Shown: piece by piece, positions 26,079 through 34,669 of the stretch | Layout of the letters: each line of letters opens with the position of its first letter | Position numbering within the stretch: position 1 is the first letter of the stretch | The notes under the pieces: generated by a model | Database searches by the model: none | Told to the model about the DNA's origin: nothing | The model's input: the letters and a program-made list of their open reading frames with translations, nothing else | Made by a program: the position numbers and the translations under genes | Source of the DNA: JAAYUD01 sp963676865 | Lineage (GTDB): Bacteria; Bacteroidota; Bacteroidia; Bacteroidales; Bacteroidaceae | Length of the DNA stretch: 64,000 bases | NCBI GenBank assembly: GCA_963676865.2 | Contig: CAXXSS010000001.1 | Location: 2,976,001 to 3,040,000 of the forward strand | Direction of reading: 5' to 3'

Positions 26079-27455
26079 ATGAAAAAAATATTTATACAAA
26101 TATCATTTATTGTATGCCTTTTGTTATTGTATGCTTGCCAAGACGAGCGCAATAACTATATGGTTAATGATAAAATAGGACTACTAAATCCTAATCTTAT
26201 AGAAGCTAAAGTATATAATGAGATTAATGCTAGTTATAACTTATATGCTATAAAAGCTGGTAAAGGGCAACAAGATGCACAACTATCAATATCTATTGAA
26301 GATTCTGTTCTTAAGAATTACAATACAGCGAATGGAACAAATTACGTTCAGCTACCTGAAAAATACTATTCATTTACAAATAAAACATTATATTTTGGCA
26401 AAAAAGATTACCGAAAAGCTTTTGAGATAAAATGGAACATGCAATTACTTTCTTCTCTTTTAGCATCTAATAATAATTATGTTCTACCTATACATCTTAA
26501 TATTGATAACAGCAGTATTAGTCCGGGAATAAATAGAATGTCTGCACTTATTCTTCCTGAAATAGTAGAGCCCTATATTGGATTCTTTAATAGTGGTCTA
26601 AATCCTATAAGCTATATGCCAACTATCAATGGTTTAGATGAGGAAGATATTTATATCAAGGTAAAAACCAATTTCAATAATTCTTCAGATCTCTCATATC
26701 AAATAGCTGTTGATAAACAATTGATAGCTGATTATAACAATGCGAATGGAACAAATTATTTATTGTTACCCGACAATGCATATGAACTGGAAAAGACGAC
26801 TTGGAAGATTCCGTCAAATGTAAATGCTGCCTATTTTAATATCAAATTTAAGAAAAAAGGATTGATGCCAGATACTTTAAATTATGCTTTTGGAAACTAC
26901 TTGATCCCTATTAAATTAGTTAGTGTGTCTCAATATAAAATTGATCCACAAGCTTCTACGATGTTTTATCCAGTCATTTTCCAACCTGACAAAATAGATA
27001 AGACATCTTGGACTGTTATTGATTATAATTGCAGCAATAAAGAAGATGAAATCGATTGGATTGCAAAACTGGATTGGGGCCCAGAAAAGATGTTGGATAA
27101 CAATACTGCAACATTTTGGGGATCTGTATGGACAACACCAAAAAAACTCCCCTATTATTTTGTATTCGATATGGGGAAACAGCATAAATTATTTAAATTA
27201 GGATTTGAAAATCCATCGGGAGATGATTCTTGGAGAGGCGATGCTAAAGCGGGATACATAGAAATAAGTTTAGATAACAAAAAATGGACTCATCTCGCCG
27301 ATTGGACAGCTCCTGACAAAGATACAAGGGCTATAACATTCGATGTGCCTACAACAACGGCTAGATATATACGATTTGTCATCACAGACGCATTTACCCT
27401 CATAAATGGAGGTTCTGAGATGAATATAGCAGAATTTAATGCATGGGGTTTGTAA
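26079..27455 (+). CDS. Surface glycan-binding lipoprotein: two DUF1735 domains plus discoidin (F5/8 C) domain
   Basis: 458 residues, lipobox LYAC (Cys20). Two DUF1735 (BT_3987-like) repeats are recognisable by VLKNYNTANGTNYVQLPEKYYSF near residue 90 and LIADYNNANGTNYLLLPDNAYEL near 220. From about residue 310 a discoidin-type carbohydrate-binding domain follows: MLDNNTATFWGSVW, YYFVFDMGKQHKLFKLGF, GYIEISLDNKKWTHLADW, ARYIRFVITDAF and AEFNAWGL. It lies 18 bases after the SusD gene. It probably binds the target glycan at the cell surface; it has no catalytic motifs. Confidence 0.88.
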   Translation: MKKIFIQISFIVCLLLLYACQDERNNYMVNDKIGLLNPNLIEAKVYNEINASYNLYAIKAGKGQQDAQLSISIEDSVLKNYNTANGTNYVQLPEKYYSFTNKTLYFGKKDYRKAFEIKWNMQLLSSLLASNNNYVLPIHLNIDNSSISPGINRMSALILPEIVEPYIGFFNSGLNPISYMPTINGLDEEDIYIKVKTNFNNSSDLSYQIAVDKQLIADYNNANGTNYLLLPDNAYELEKTTWKIPSNVNAAYFNIKFKKKGLMPDTLNYAFGNYLIPIKLVSVSQYKIDPQASTMFYPVIFQPDKIDKTSWTVIDYNCSNKEDEIDWIAKLDWGPEKMLDNNTATFWGSVWTTPKKLPYYFVFDMGKQHKLFKLGFENPSGDDSWRGDAKAGYIEISLDNKKWTHLADWTAPDKDTRAITFDVPTTTARYIRFVITDAFTLINGGSEMNIAEFNAWGL

Positions 27456-27467
27456 TTTAATTCACCT

Positions 27468-27498
27468 AGGAACCGCGTTTGTGCATGACGCGGCTCCT
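27468..27498 (+). terminator. Intra-operon hairpin before the glycosidase genes
   Basis: AGGAACCGCGT pairs with ACGCGGCTCCT (11 bp, one mismatch, 9-base loop) and is followed by tttaaaa. It sits between the binding-protein genes and the enzyme genes and may stop part of the transcription, giving more binding protein than enzyme. Confidence 0.55.
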
Positions 27499-27524
27499 TT
27501 AAAATGACTCTTGAATATTAAAAA

Positions 27525-29702
27525 ATGAAAAAGAATATATTATTCCTTTATGCATTATTTATTTGTCTTGTAAATGTTGCCGCGAAGTGTACGCCTACAG
27601 AATCCATGTATAATATGGTCATGCGTTTATTTCCTACACATATCAATTCTTTTGTATTCCAGCAGATTTCATCTAGTACAGATTGTTTTATTTTGCAAGG
27701 TAGTGGGAATAAAATAAAAATCAGTGGGAATAACGCCAATTCAATGGCGGTTGGGTTGAACTATTACCTAAAGAACTATTGTATCACAACTATCTCTTGG
27801 TTCTTGACAGACCCGATAGAATTGCCTAAAGTTCTACCACGTATTGAAAAGCATATTAAAATTACGGCAAAAGTGCCTATACGATTTTTTTTAAACTATT
27901 GCACGTACGGTTACACTATGCCTTGGTGGTCTTGGAAAGATTGGGAAAGATTTATTGATTGGATGGCGTTGAACGGTATAAACAGACCGCTTGCCATCAC
28001 AGGCCAAGAAGCTGTATGGTATAAAGTTTGGAAAAAATTCGGAATGACAGATATGGAAATCCGTTCATATTTTACAGGACCGGCTTATCTTCCTTGGCAT
28101 CGAATGTGTAATATTGATATGTGGCAAGGTCCACTACCTATGAGTTGGATAAAAAGCCAAGAAATATTACAAAAACGAATTGTTAATAGAGAACGAGAAT
28201 TTAATATGAAACCAATATTGCCAGCTTTTTCTGGGCATATACCTGCGATATTGAAGACATTGTATCCCAACATACATACGACAAAAGTTGCTTCTTCTTG
28301 GGGAAGCTGGGGAGGATTTGCTTCCAAATACCATTGTTCGTTTCTGAACCCAATGGATTCTCTTTATGACGTAATTCAAAAAGAATATTTATCAGAACAA
28401 AACCTATTATATGGAACTGATCACATTTATGGAGTAGATCCTTTCAATGAAGTTAACCCTCCTACTTGGAATCCTGATTCATTGGCAGTAATTTCGTCAC
28501 ATATTTATCAATCAATGGCTCTAGTCGATAAAGATGCAATATGGCTTCAAATGGGTTGGCTCTTTATTAACGATTCGATACATTGGACACCTGCATGTAA
28601 AAAGGCGTTTATAGGTAGCGTGCCACAAGGGAAAATGCTCTTTTTAGACTATTTCTGTGAGAATACTGAAGTATGGCGTACCACTGAGTCCTTTTATGGT
28701 CAACCTTTTATTTGGTGCTATTTAGGAAATTTTGGTGGAACAACAGCCATATATGGACCCATCAAAAAAATCAGTAAACGGTTATTCAATACCTTTCAAT
28801 ATGCCGGTAATAATTTTATTGGTATAGGCGCTACGCTTGAAGGTCTAGATTTAAACATGTTTGCTTACGAGTTTACTTTGGATAAAGCGTGGAATATACC
28901 ACAAAACGATACTCAGTGGTTAGAAAATCTTGCTGATAGAAGATTAGGGTTTAAAAATATGGCCGCTCGTCGGGCTTGGAAAGTTTTAAGTAGTAATGTA
29001 CTCGAGAAGGGTACTCCTATCGTTATTGAAAACAGACCAACTTTAAAAAACGGTGATACAAAAGAAGTAATATATCCAAATGAAAGCCAACAAGGATTAT
29101 TAAATGCTTGGAAAGAACTCCTTTCTGTGCCAAATGCAAATCGTTCTACTTATTGTTTTGACGTTGTAAATATAGGACGTCAAGTCCTTGAATATTATTT
29201 TCAACATTTATATGATGGATTTATACAAGCATATGAGAAAAACGACATTTCAAAGTTGAAATCTATCGGGGCAGAAATGAAGAGCGTATTGAAAGATGTT
29301 GATGTATTGGTCGCTTGTCATCCTACTTTTTCTTTGAAAAATTGGATAAAAAATGCCCGTATTATGGGAAAGGATGCAATAGAAAAAGATTATTTTGAGA
29401 AAAATGCTCGCACGATCATTACGGTATGGGGAGATAGTAATGAATTAAACGATTATGCACGACGCGGATGGGCAGGATTAGTATCTAATTATTACGCTCC
29501 ACGTTGGATTAAATTCATTGATGAAGTAACTGAAGCTGTTAAACGGCACAAGGTATTTGATGAAAAAGCTTTTACAAATGAATGTTTTGGGATGGAACGA
29601 AATTTTATTGAGCCATCCCATATCATTACCTATACTAAAAGTAAGAACAGTATTTTAACAGCAAAAAGCATATTAAAAAAATATTTTACTCCTAATAAAT
29701 AG
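27525..29702 (+). CDS. GH89 alpha-N-acetylglucosaminidase
   Basis: 725 residues with a signal peptide (cleavage near NVAA). The NAGLU/GH89 fold is clear: an N-terminal small domain, then the catalytic barrel with NYCTYGYTMPWWSWKDWERFIDWMALNGINRPLAITGQEAVWYKVW, GPAYLPWHRM, PAFSGHIP, YGVDPFNEVNPP, FYGQPFIWCYLGNFGG and GATLEGLDLN. Presumed catalytic acids are Glu309 (DPFNE) and Glu439 (TLEG). It removes terminal alpha-linked GlcNAc, as in GlcNAc-alpha-1,4-Gal caps of gastric-type mucin or heparan sulfate ends. No sulfatase or lyase accompanies it, which favours mucin-type glycans. Export to the periplasm is expected. Confidence 0.93.
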   Translation: MKKNILFLYALFICLVNVAAKCTPTESMYNMVMRLFPTHINSFVFQQISSSTDCFILQGSGNKIKISGNNANSMAVGLNYYLKNYCITTISWFLTDPIELPKVLPRIEKHIKITAKVPIRFFLNYCTYGYTMPWWSWKDWERFIDWMALNGINRPLAITGQEAVWYKVWKKFGMTDMEIRSYFTGPAYLPWHRMCNIDMWQGPLPMSWIKSQEILQKRIVNREREFNMKPILPAFSGHIPAILKTLYPNIHTTKVASSWGSWGGFASKYHCSFLNPMDSLYDVIQKEYLSEQNLLYGTDHIYGVDPFNEVNPPTWNPDSLAVISSHIYQSMALVDKDAIWLQMGWLFINDSIHWTPACKKAFIGSVPQGKMLFLDYFCENTEVWRTTESFYGQPFIWCYLGNFGGTTAIYGPIKKISKRLFNTFQYAGNNFIGIGATLEGLDLNMFAYEFTLDKAWNIPQNDTQWLENLADRRLGFKNMAARRAWKVLSSNVLEKGTPIVIENRPTLKNGDTKEVIYPNESQQGLLNAWKELLSVPNANRSTYCFDVVNIGRQVLEYYFQHLYDGFIQAYEKNDISKLKSIGAEMKSVLKDVDVLVACHPTFSLKNWIKNARIMGKDAIEKDYFEKNARTIITVWGDSNELNDYARRGWAGLVSNYYAPRWIKFIDEVTEAVKRHKVFDEKAFTNECFGMERNFIEPSHIITYTKSKNSILTAKSILKKYFTPNK

Positions 29703-29713
29703 TATGATACTTT

Positions 29714-30898
29714 ATGAAACATTTATTTTATTCTCTAATAGTAATTTTACTATTATGCTTTTATAATATTGCAAAAGCTCAAAAGTTTGAACACTTGGCC
29801 GATACCCCTGCAATGGGGTGGAATAGTTGGAATAAGTTTACCGATTATATTAATGAAGATATCGTCAAAGGGACTATTGATGCAATGGTAGAGACAGGAC
29901 TTAGAGATGTTGGCTACATATACATAAATATAGATGATAGTTGGCACGGCGAACGTGACGGAGAGGGATTCATTCAATCGAGTCCTAAAAAATTTCCTTC
30001 TGGCATTAAAGTCCTTGTCGATTACGCCCACTCCAAAGGATTAAAATTAGGACTTTATTCGGATGCGGGTTATAAAACTTGTGCTAATTATTCAGGAAGT
30101 TTAGGTCATGAATATCAAGATGCGCTTCAGTATGCAAGATGGGGCGTCGATTATTTAAAAGAAGATTTTTGTTATACTGAAAACATTAACCCAATAGGTG
30201 CATATACATTAATGTGCAATGCAATACGGGATGCTGGTCGACCAGTATACTTTAGCATATGTGAAGGTGGTTATAATAAACCTTGGGAATGGGGAAAGGC
30301 AATAAGCCATTCTTGGCGTACAACGATTGATATTCAAAATAACTTCGAAAGCGTGCTTTCTATCATTGACCAACAAGAAGGACTTCGAAAATATGCAGGC
30401 CCAGGACATTGGAATGATCCAGATATGCTGGAAGTAGGCAACGGTATGAGTGTTCATGAAGACCGAGCGCATTTCACAATGTGGTGCATGTTAGCAGCTC
30501 CATTAATACTTGGCAACGACATACGTTCTATGAATAAAGAGACAGCGGAAATATTAATGAATAAAGATGTAATTGCTATTGACCAAGACAAATTGGGTGT
30601 TGAAGCATTAAAGTTTTCTTCAGAGAATGGCTTGGAATTTTGGTTCAAGCCATTAGAAAACGGAGATTGGGCATTCTGTATACTCAACCGCAATAAAACG
30701 CCGGAAAATTATATAATAGATTGGCAGAAGTTCAATTTGAAAGATGATATAAGCCAGCGTTCGATAAATTTTAATACTATTATTTATAACTTACGTAATC
30801 TTTGGACAAAAAAATCGGAAGGAAATACAAGAGGAAAAAAGAAAATAGTCATTGAGGGACATGATATACTAATCTGGCGTTTAAGTAGAAAAGAATAG
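29714..30898 (+). CDS. GH27 alpha-galactosidase / alpha-N-acetylgalactosaminidase
   Basis: 394 residues with a signal peptide (cleavage near AKA). GH27 blocks: TPAMGWNSWNKF, INIDDSWHGERDGEG, KFPSGIKVLVDYAHSKGLKLGLYSDAG, the nucleophile Asp151 in DYLKEDFC, FSICEGG, the acid/base Asp206 in WRTTIDI, and GPGHWNDPDMLEVGN. The Cys-Glu pair in SICEGG resembles alpha-galactosidases more than N-acetylgalactosaminidases, so alpha-Gal is the better guess. The gene is 11 bases after the GH89 gene. Together they could remove alpha-linked caps from host or dietary glycans. Confidence 0.93.
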   Translation: MKHLFYSLIVILLLCFYNIAKAQKFEHLADTPAMGWNSWNKFTDYINEDIVKGTIDAMVETGLRDVGYIYINIDDSWHGERDGEGFIQSSPKKFPSGIKVLVDYAHSKGLKLGLYSDAGYKTCANYSGSLGHEYQDALQYARWGVDYLKEDFCYTENINPIGAYTLMCNAIRDAGRPVYFSICEGGYNKPWEWGKAISHSWRTTIDIQNNFESVLSIIDQQEGLRKYAGPGHWNDPDMLEVGNGMSVHEDRAHFTMWCMLAAPLILGNDIRSMNKETAEILMNKDVIAIDQDKLGVEALKFSSENGLEFWFKPLENGDWAFCILNRNKTPENYIIDWQKFNLKDDISQRSINFNTIIYNLRNLWTKKSEGNTRGKKKIVIEGHDILIWRLSRKE

Positions 30899-30991
30899 TA
30901 GATCGTATGATTATTTTATTATCTCATTCTTCTTTTTATCTCCAAAAGATGCAAGCAATAAATATATTATAATTAATAGTTCTTATGTAAA

Positions 30992-32131
30992 ATGCTGCGC
31001 TTAAAAAATATTTCAAAAATGCTTCACATTAAAAATTTTATTTTATCAGCACTTATTATTTTCATCGGTTGTGGAAATAATAATATCACGGCTAGTGATA
31101 ACGAAGTTAGAGCACCACACAATGATAGCACTTCAAAATATTCATGGGAAAAAGAAAGGACTGCTATTTTAGATTATAGAAATATGGTACTTCTATATGG
31201 TGGAGGTTGTCAACGAGACCATCAATGGAACTTGGAGTACACAACTCCTTATGTTATCTATACTGATGAAAATAATGAGAAACACTGGTTGTTTGACTGT
31301 TTCTTATATTTGGAAATTTACAATGGAAACGGAAAGATGTTTGCTTCTGGATATGCTCCAACACCGGCCAATCAACAAGATTGGATGTCCTTAGTAAATT
31401 ATTATTTTCAATCGAATAATGCATTAGGAGCGTTAGATAAAACCATTGAAGCTGCAATTAAAGAAATCGGTTCACCTCCAACAAAAAGGAAAATAGTCAT
31501 AGGTCTGCCAGAACCTATTAAAAATCAAAAGGACTGGGGATATGATAAAAATGGCATTCAATTAGATTTTTCTAAAGATGAAGATAGAATTGCAGCTTGC
31601 AAATGGTATATTGACTACGTAAGAAGTCGGTTCGATGATATGAAATATAAAAATATAGAATTAGCCGGTTTTTATTGGATTGCAGAAGAAGCTACTAACA
31701 CTAAAACGATTATCAACGAAATTGCCACATACTTAAAAAATCTAAAGTATTCTTTTAATTGGATTCCATATTTTGAATCTGATGGCTATTCTGACTGGAA
31801 AACGTTAGGTTTTAACTATGCCTATTTACAACCAAATTATTTCTTTGATGACAAAATTCCTCTTTCTAGATTAGATAATGCCTGTGAACTGGCCGACAAA
31901 TACAACATGGACATGGAAATGGAATTTGATGAAAGAGTATGTAGTGGGTGGGGATATAGACTAAAAAATTACATGTCTGAATTTATAAAAAACGGCATAT
32001 GGAAATCCAGAAGATTAGCCTATTATCAAGGAGATGTCGCATTGTATAATTTATCAAGATCTCAAAAAAAAGAAGATTATAATCTTTATCATGAGTTCTG
32101 CAAATTCATTATTCAACGTCCATTATATTAG
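30992..32131 (+). CDS. DUF4855-family lipoprotein
   Basis: 379 residues with a lipoprotein signal (IIFIGC, Cys27). An in-frame ATG at 31019 is an alternative start and still keeps the signal. Segments such as RNMVLLYGGGCQRD, IVIGLPEP, AGFYWIAEEA, FNWIPYFESDGYSDWKTLGFNYAYLQPNYFF and MDMEMEFDERV match the DUF4855 family. The alternation of strands ending in acidic or aromatic residues suggests a (beta/alpha)8 barrel, and conserved Glu/Asp pairs could be catalytic. It closes the locus after the GH89 and GH27 genes, so an uncharacterised glycosidase acting on the same glycan is a reasonable inference. Confidence 0.8.
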   Translation: MLRLKNISKMLHIKNFILSALIIFIGCGNNNITASDNEVRAPHNDSTSKYSWEKERTAILDYRNMVLLYGGGCQRDHQWNLEYTTPYVIYTDENNEKHWLFDCFLYLEIYNGNGKMFASGYAPTPANQQDWMSLVNYYFQSNNALGALDKTIEAAIKEIGSPPTKRKIVIGLPEPIKNQKDWGYDKNGIQLDFSKDEDRIAACKWYIDYVRSRFDDMKYKNIELAGFYWIAEEATNTKTIINEIATYLKNLKYSFNWIPYFESDGYSDWKTLGFNYAYLQPNYFFDDKIPLSRLDNACELADKYNMDMEMEFDERVCSGWGYRLKNYMSEFIKNGIWKSRRLAYYQGDVALYNLSRSQKKEDYNLYHEFCKFIIQRPLY

Positions 32132-32366
32132 TACAATTGAGATTACATATCAGATAAATATCTTAGAACCAATAAAATGAACAATGAATAACTAATACCT
32201 GCTAAATCATATAAATGTTTATTGTAACAATCCAGGCTCTGCACGTATAATAGAAACTCTGCAATAATAATAATTTAATCGGAAATGGCATGTATTGTAT
32301 ATAAGCTATTGAAATGCCTACCGCTTATTTTCTGAAAAGAATTTGAGTCTTTATTAATCACTATTT

Positions 32367-32424
32367 AAAAAGTAATTTCAGCGAAACATTTAAGAAAAAA
32401 AGTGCTTCGCTGAAATACTTTTTA
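32367..32424. terminator. Bidirectional terminator between the locus and the sigma gene
   Basis: A stem of about 18 bp with one bulge (aaaaagta-atttcagcgaa / ttcgctgaaat-acttttt) closes on a 19-base loop, with A and T runs on the two outer sides. It serves the plus-strand genes ending at 32131 and could also stop transcription from the converging sigma gene. Confidence 0.75.
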
Positions 32425-32537
32425 AGGGACGGCTAATTATTGCGTCAGAATAGACCGTAAACATTGCATAATGTTGAAAAAAATATATTTATAATTTTCG
32501 ATGTTGCACTAGATAGTCCCAAAAAGATCACACTCTT

Positions 32538-33143
32538 TCACTTCACATTCCCGATAATATAATAAAACAATATGAGAAGAAAGCCCTCTTTAGAAATGTA
32601 TTTTTTAATTTCTGAAAGAGCTTTAGTTATTTGTTTCTCTACAGCTTTAATACTAATATTTAATTCTTGCGCAATTTCTCTATTTGATAGTTCTTTTTCG
32701 CGGCTCATCCTAAATATTTTCTGACATTTTGGAGGAAGATGTACAATACAATTGTTTACGTGTGATAAAATGAGTTGATAGTCAATCATCGAATCAGCTT
32801 CTTCACAAATAATTTCCCCAATCAAATTTTCTAGTTCAAGATTTTCCTCGTATCTTGTAAATAACTCAAGACGCACACTTCTTGGGCTTCTTAAATAGTT
32901 TACAGCTTTATCATGTACACATTTATATAACAAAGGCTTTAACGAATAATTATAGTCCAAGCCATCATGTTTCTCCCATAATTCGGAGAACACTTCCTGA
33001 ACAAGATCTTCACTAGCCTCGGAATCTTTTATGAAATGGTAAGAATAAATACACAAAGACTCATAGTATTTCAAAAAATATTTTTTAAAATACAAAAGTT
33101 GGAATGTTTCTTTATCATTATTTGTCAATGTGTTACCAATCAT
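32538..33143 (-). CDS. ECF RNA polymerase sigma factor
   Basis: 201 residues. Region 2 includes YFKKYFLKYYESLCIYSYHF and DLVQEVFSELWEKHD. Region 4 has LPPKCQKIFRMSREKELSNREIAQELNISIKAVEKQITKALSEIKKYI, the helix-turn-helix that reads the -35 box. The C-terminal hydrophobic tail (LLILFYYIIG) is common in Bacteroides locus-associated sigma factors. It is the only ECF sigma here and so the likely partner of the FecR protein at 19514, but it lies 12 kb away, convergent, at the far end of the locus. Confidence 0.92.
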   Translation of the reverse strand: MIGNTLTNNDKETFQLLYFKKYFLKYYESLCIYSYHFIKDSEASEDLVQEVFSELWEKHDGLDYNYSLKPLLYKCVHDKAVNYLRSPRSVRLELFTRYEENLELENLIGEIICEEADSMIDYQLILSHVNNCIVHLPPKCQKIFRMSREKELSNREIAQELNISIKAVEKQITKALSEIKKYISKEGFLLILFYYIIGNVK

Positions 33144-33454
33144 ATATTGACTCTAATAGTTAGATAGGCAAAAATAATAAAAATAGATTAATAATAAAAG
33201 CATATATTTAAATTAATTTACAAGTAATTGATTATATTTTTCAAAAAAAGGAAAGGATAGATTTAGATATACTAATCTTTTTAAAATCCTTCATCTATTC
33301 TCTTAAACTTTACGCATAAATTTCAATATGCTTCACCCCTAAACACTTCAACTAATTTTAAGCAGGGGCTAAAGATCTCATTATAAATATTCCCATATCA
33401 AATCATTTATAAAAAAATTAGAAATCAGTACTTTTCTTGTGAATTAGGGGGTAG
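33144..33454. other. AT-rich leader upstream of the sigma gene
   Basis: No gene. On the minus strand a TATTTTTG -7 box (33176 down to 33169) would start transcription near 33162 and give the sigma gene a leader of about 20 bases. The rest is very AT-rich and featureless. Confidence 0.4.
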
Positions 33455-33689
33455 AACTATGTTGAACTGCTCTCAGAGGCAAATAAGTTCCAACATCTTG
33501 GGGTGAAACGAAGTACTTTCTCGGAAGCCAGTGACAGGCGCAAGAATGAATTTTTTGAGCAAATCTATTTCTCGCTGTATCAACAATACCAAAATGATTT
33601 AGCAGGCAGCCGAACAAATGGGAGTCGGACGTAATCCAAAACATGGAAAGAAAAAAGGATGTATAAAATTTGTTCCGTACGAATTATAA
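33455..33689 (+). pseudogene. IS4-family (DUF4372-type) transposase, internally deleted remnant
   Basis: The frame from 33455 reads NYVELLSEANKFQHLGVKRS followed by TFSEASDRRKNEFFEQIYFS, the N-terminal region of DUF4372-type IS4 transposases (HLGLxRSTLSDANxRR...VFxxIYxxLY). It stops at 33635. An overlapping frame to 33689 reads GVGRNPKHGKKKGCIKF, matching the later block of the same family. The pieces between and after are missing, so internal deletion and frameshift have left about a sixth of the gene. Confidence 0.75.
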
Positions 33690-34532
33690 ATGGATGATGC
33701 AGCAAACTCCAGCTCCTTGCGTATTATAATAGGGGAGGGCGACGACGTTTTTCAGATGTTTACTTTTAAATAGTTTGTTTTTAATTGTAGGATAAAGCCA
33801 ATAGCCTATTTTTGTGCTTAATATTCCAAAACCGCCTCCGGCAATAACGTCTGTGAGCCAATGTTTATTGTTGTACATTCTGAAAAATCCTGTACCTGCA
33901 GCTACCGCATATCCGGTAATACCAATCCAGGGAGAGACGTCTTTGTACTCTCTCCATAGAAATTCGGCACCCATAAAAGCTGTGGCTGTGTGTCCTGAGG
34001 GGAAAGATTGGTTGTTTGATCTATCCGGACGTTCTTCTTTTATAATCCTCTTTAAAGATTCTACCGTAATGCCCATTATGAGATAGGATGTTGCTAGAAT
34101 AATGGTGCGATCTTCAAAATTGTGATAACCTTTTAGTCCGGCAATATTTAGACCATAAACGGCAGCTATCGGAGCATATTGCGAAAAATCATCGATTGTA
34201 ATCTTCTTGTCGATATTTTCTCTTAGTTCATCTTTTACCTGATAATTTTTGGATTCAAGCCAGTCACTATAGACACCTATTACCCCTATCGTAATCATTG
34301 TGGCAGGGAGCACCAATTGTTTCACTTTGAATTTGTAATAGTCTGAATGATTTGGCTTTAAGATTGAATCTTTGTTTTGCTGGCGAGATGTGATACTATC
34401 TTTACAGTATGTGTTTGCGCTCTTACTCAATATGTTTGTACTTTGAGGTTGTGCGTGCACGATTGTAAATAGGGCAATGGCGCAAATTGTAGGTAACAAT
34501 CTGTGGTTATTTCTGATACCTAATCTTATCAT
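33684..34532 (-). CDS. PAP2-family membrane phosphatase
   Basis: 282 residues: signal peptide (ending near VHAQ), a hydrophilic stretch, then several membrane helices. The three PAP2 motifs are present: KRIIKEERPD (KxxxxxxRP), SFPSGHTATAF (PSGH) and FRMYNNKHWLTDVIAG (SRxxxxxHxxxD, with F in place of S). The active-site residues face the periplasm. Likely substrates are lipid phosphates such as undecaprenyl pyrophosphate or lipid A phosphate, but the family is too broad to choose. The 3' end overlaps the IS4 remnant on the other strand by a few bases. Confidence 0.85.
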   Translation of the reverse strand: MIRLGIRNNHRLLPTICAIALFTIVHAQPQSTNILSKSANTYCKDSITSRQQNKDSILKPNHSDYYKFKVKQLVLPATMITIGVIGVYSDWLESKNYQVKDELRENIDKKITIDDFSQYAPIAAVYGLNIAGLKGYHNFEDRTIILATSYLIMGITVESLKRIIKEERPDRSNNQSFPSGHTATAFMGAEFLWREYKDVSPWIGITGYAVAAGTGFFRMYNNKHWLTDVIAGGGFGILSTKIGYWLYPTIKNKLFKSKHLKNVVALPYYNTQGAGVCCIIHL

Positions 34533-34669
34533 GATCTCTTTTTTAGTTATTTGGTGAGCAAAAGTAATGATTATTTTGGTCTTATATGTTCTATTGGACC
34601 TTATTATTGTTCTCTTTTGCCTTTTTTTTAGCGTATTAGATTATTATTATTCTAAAAATTCAAAACAAC

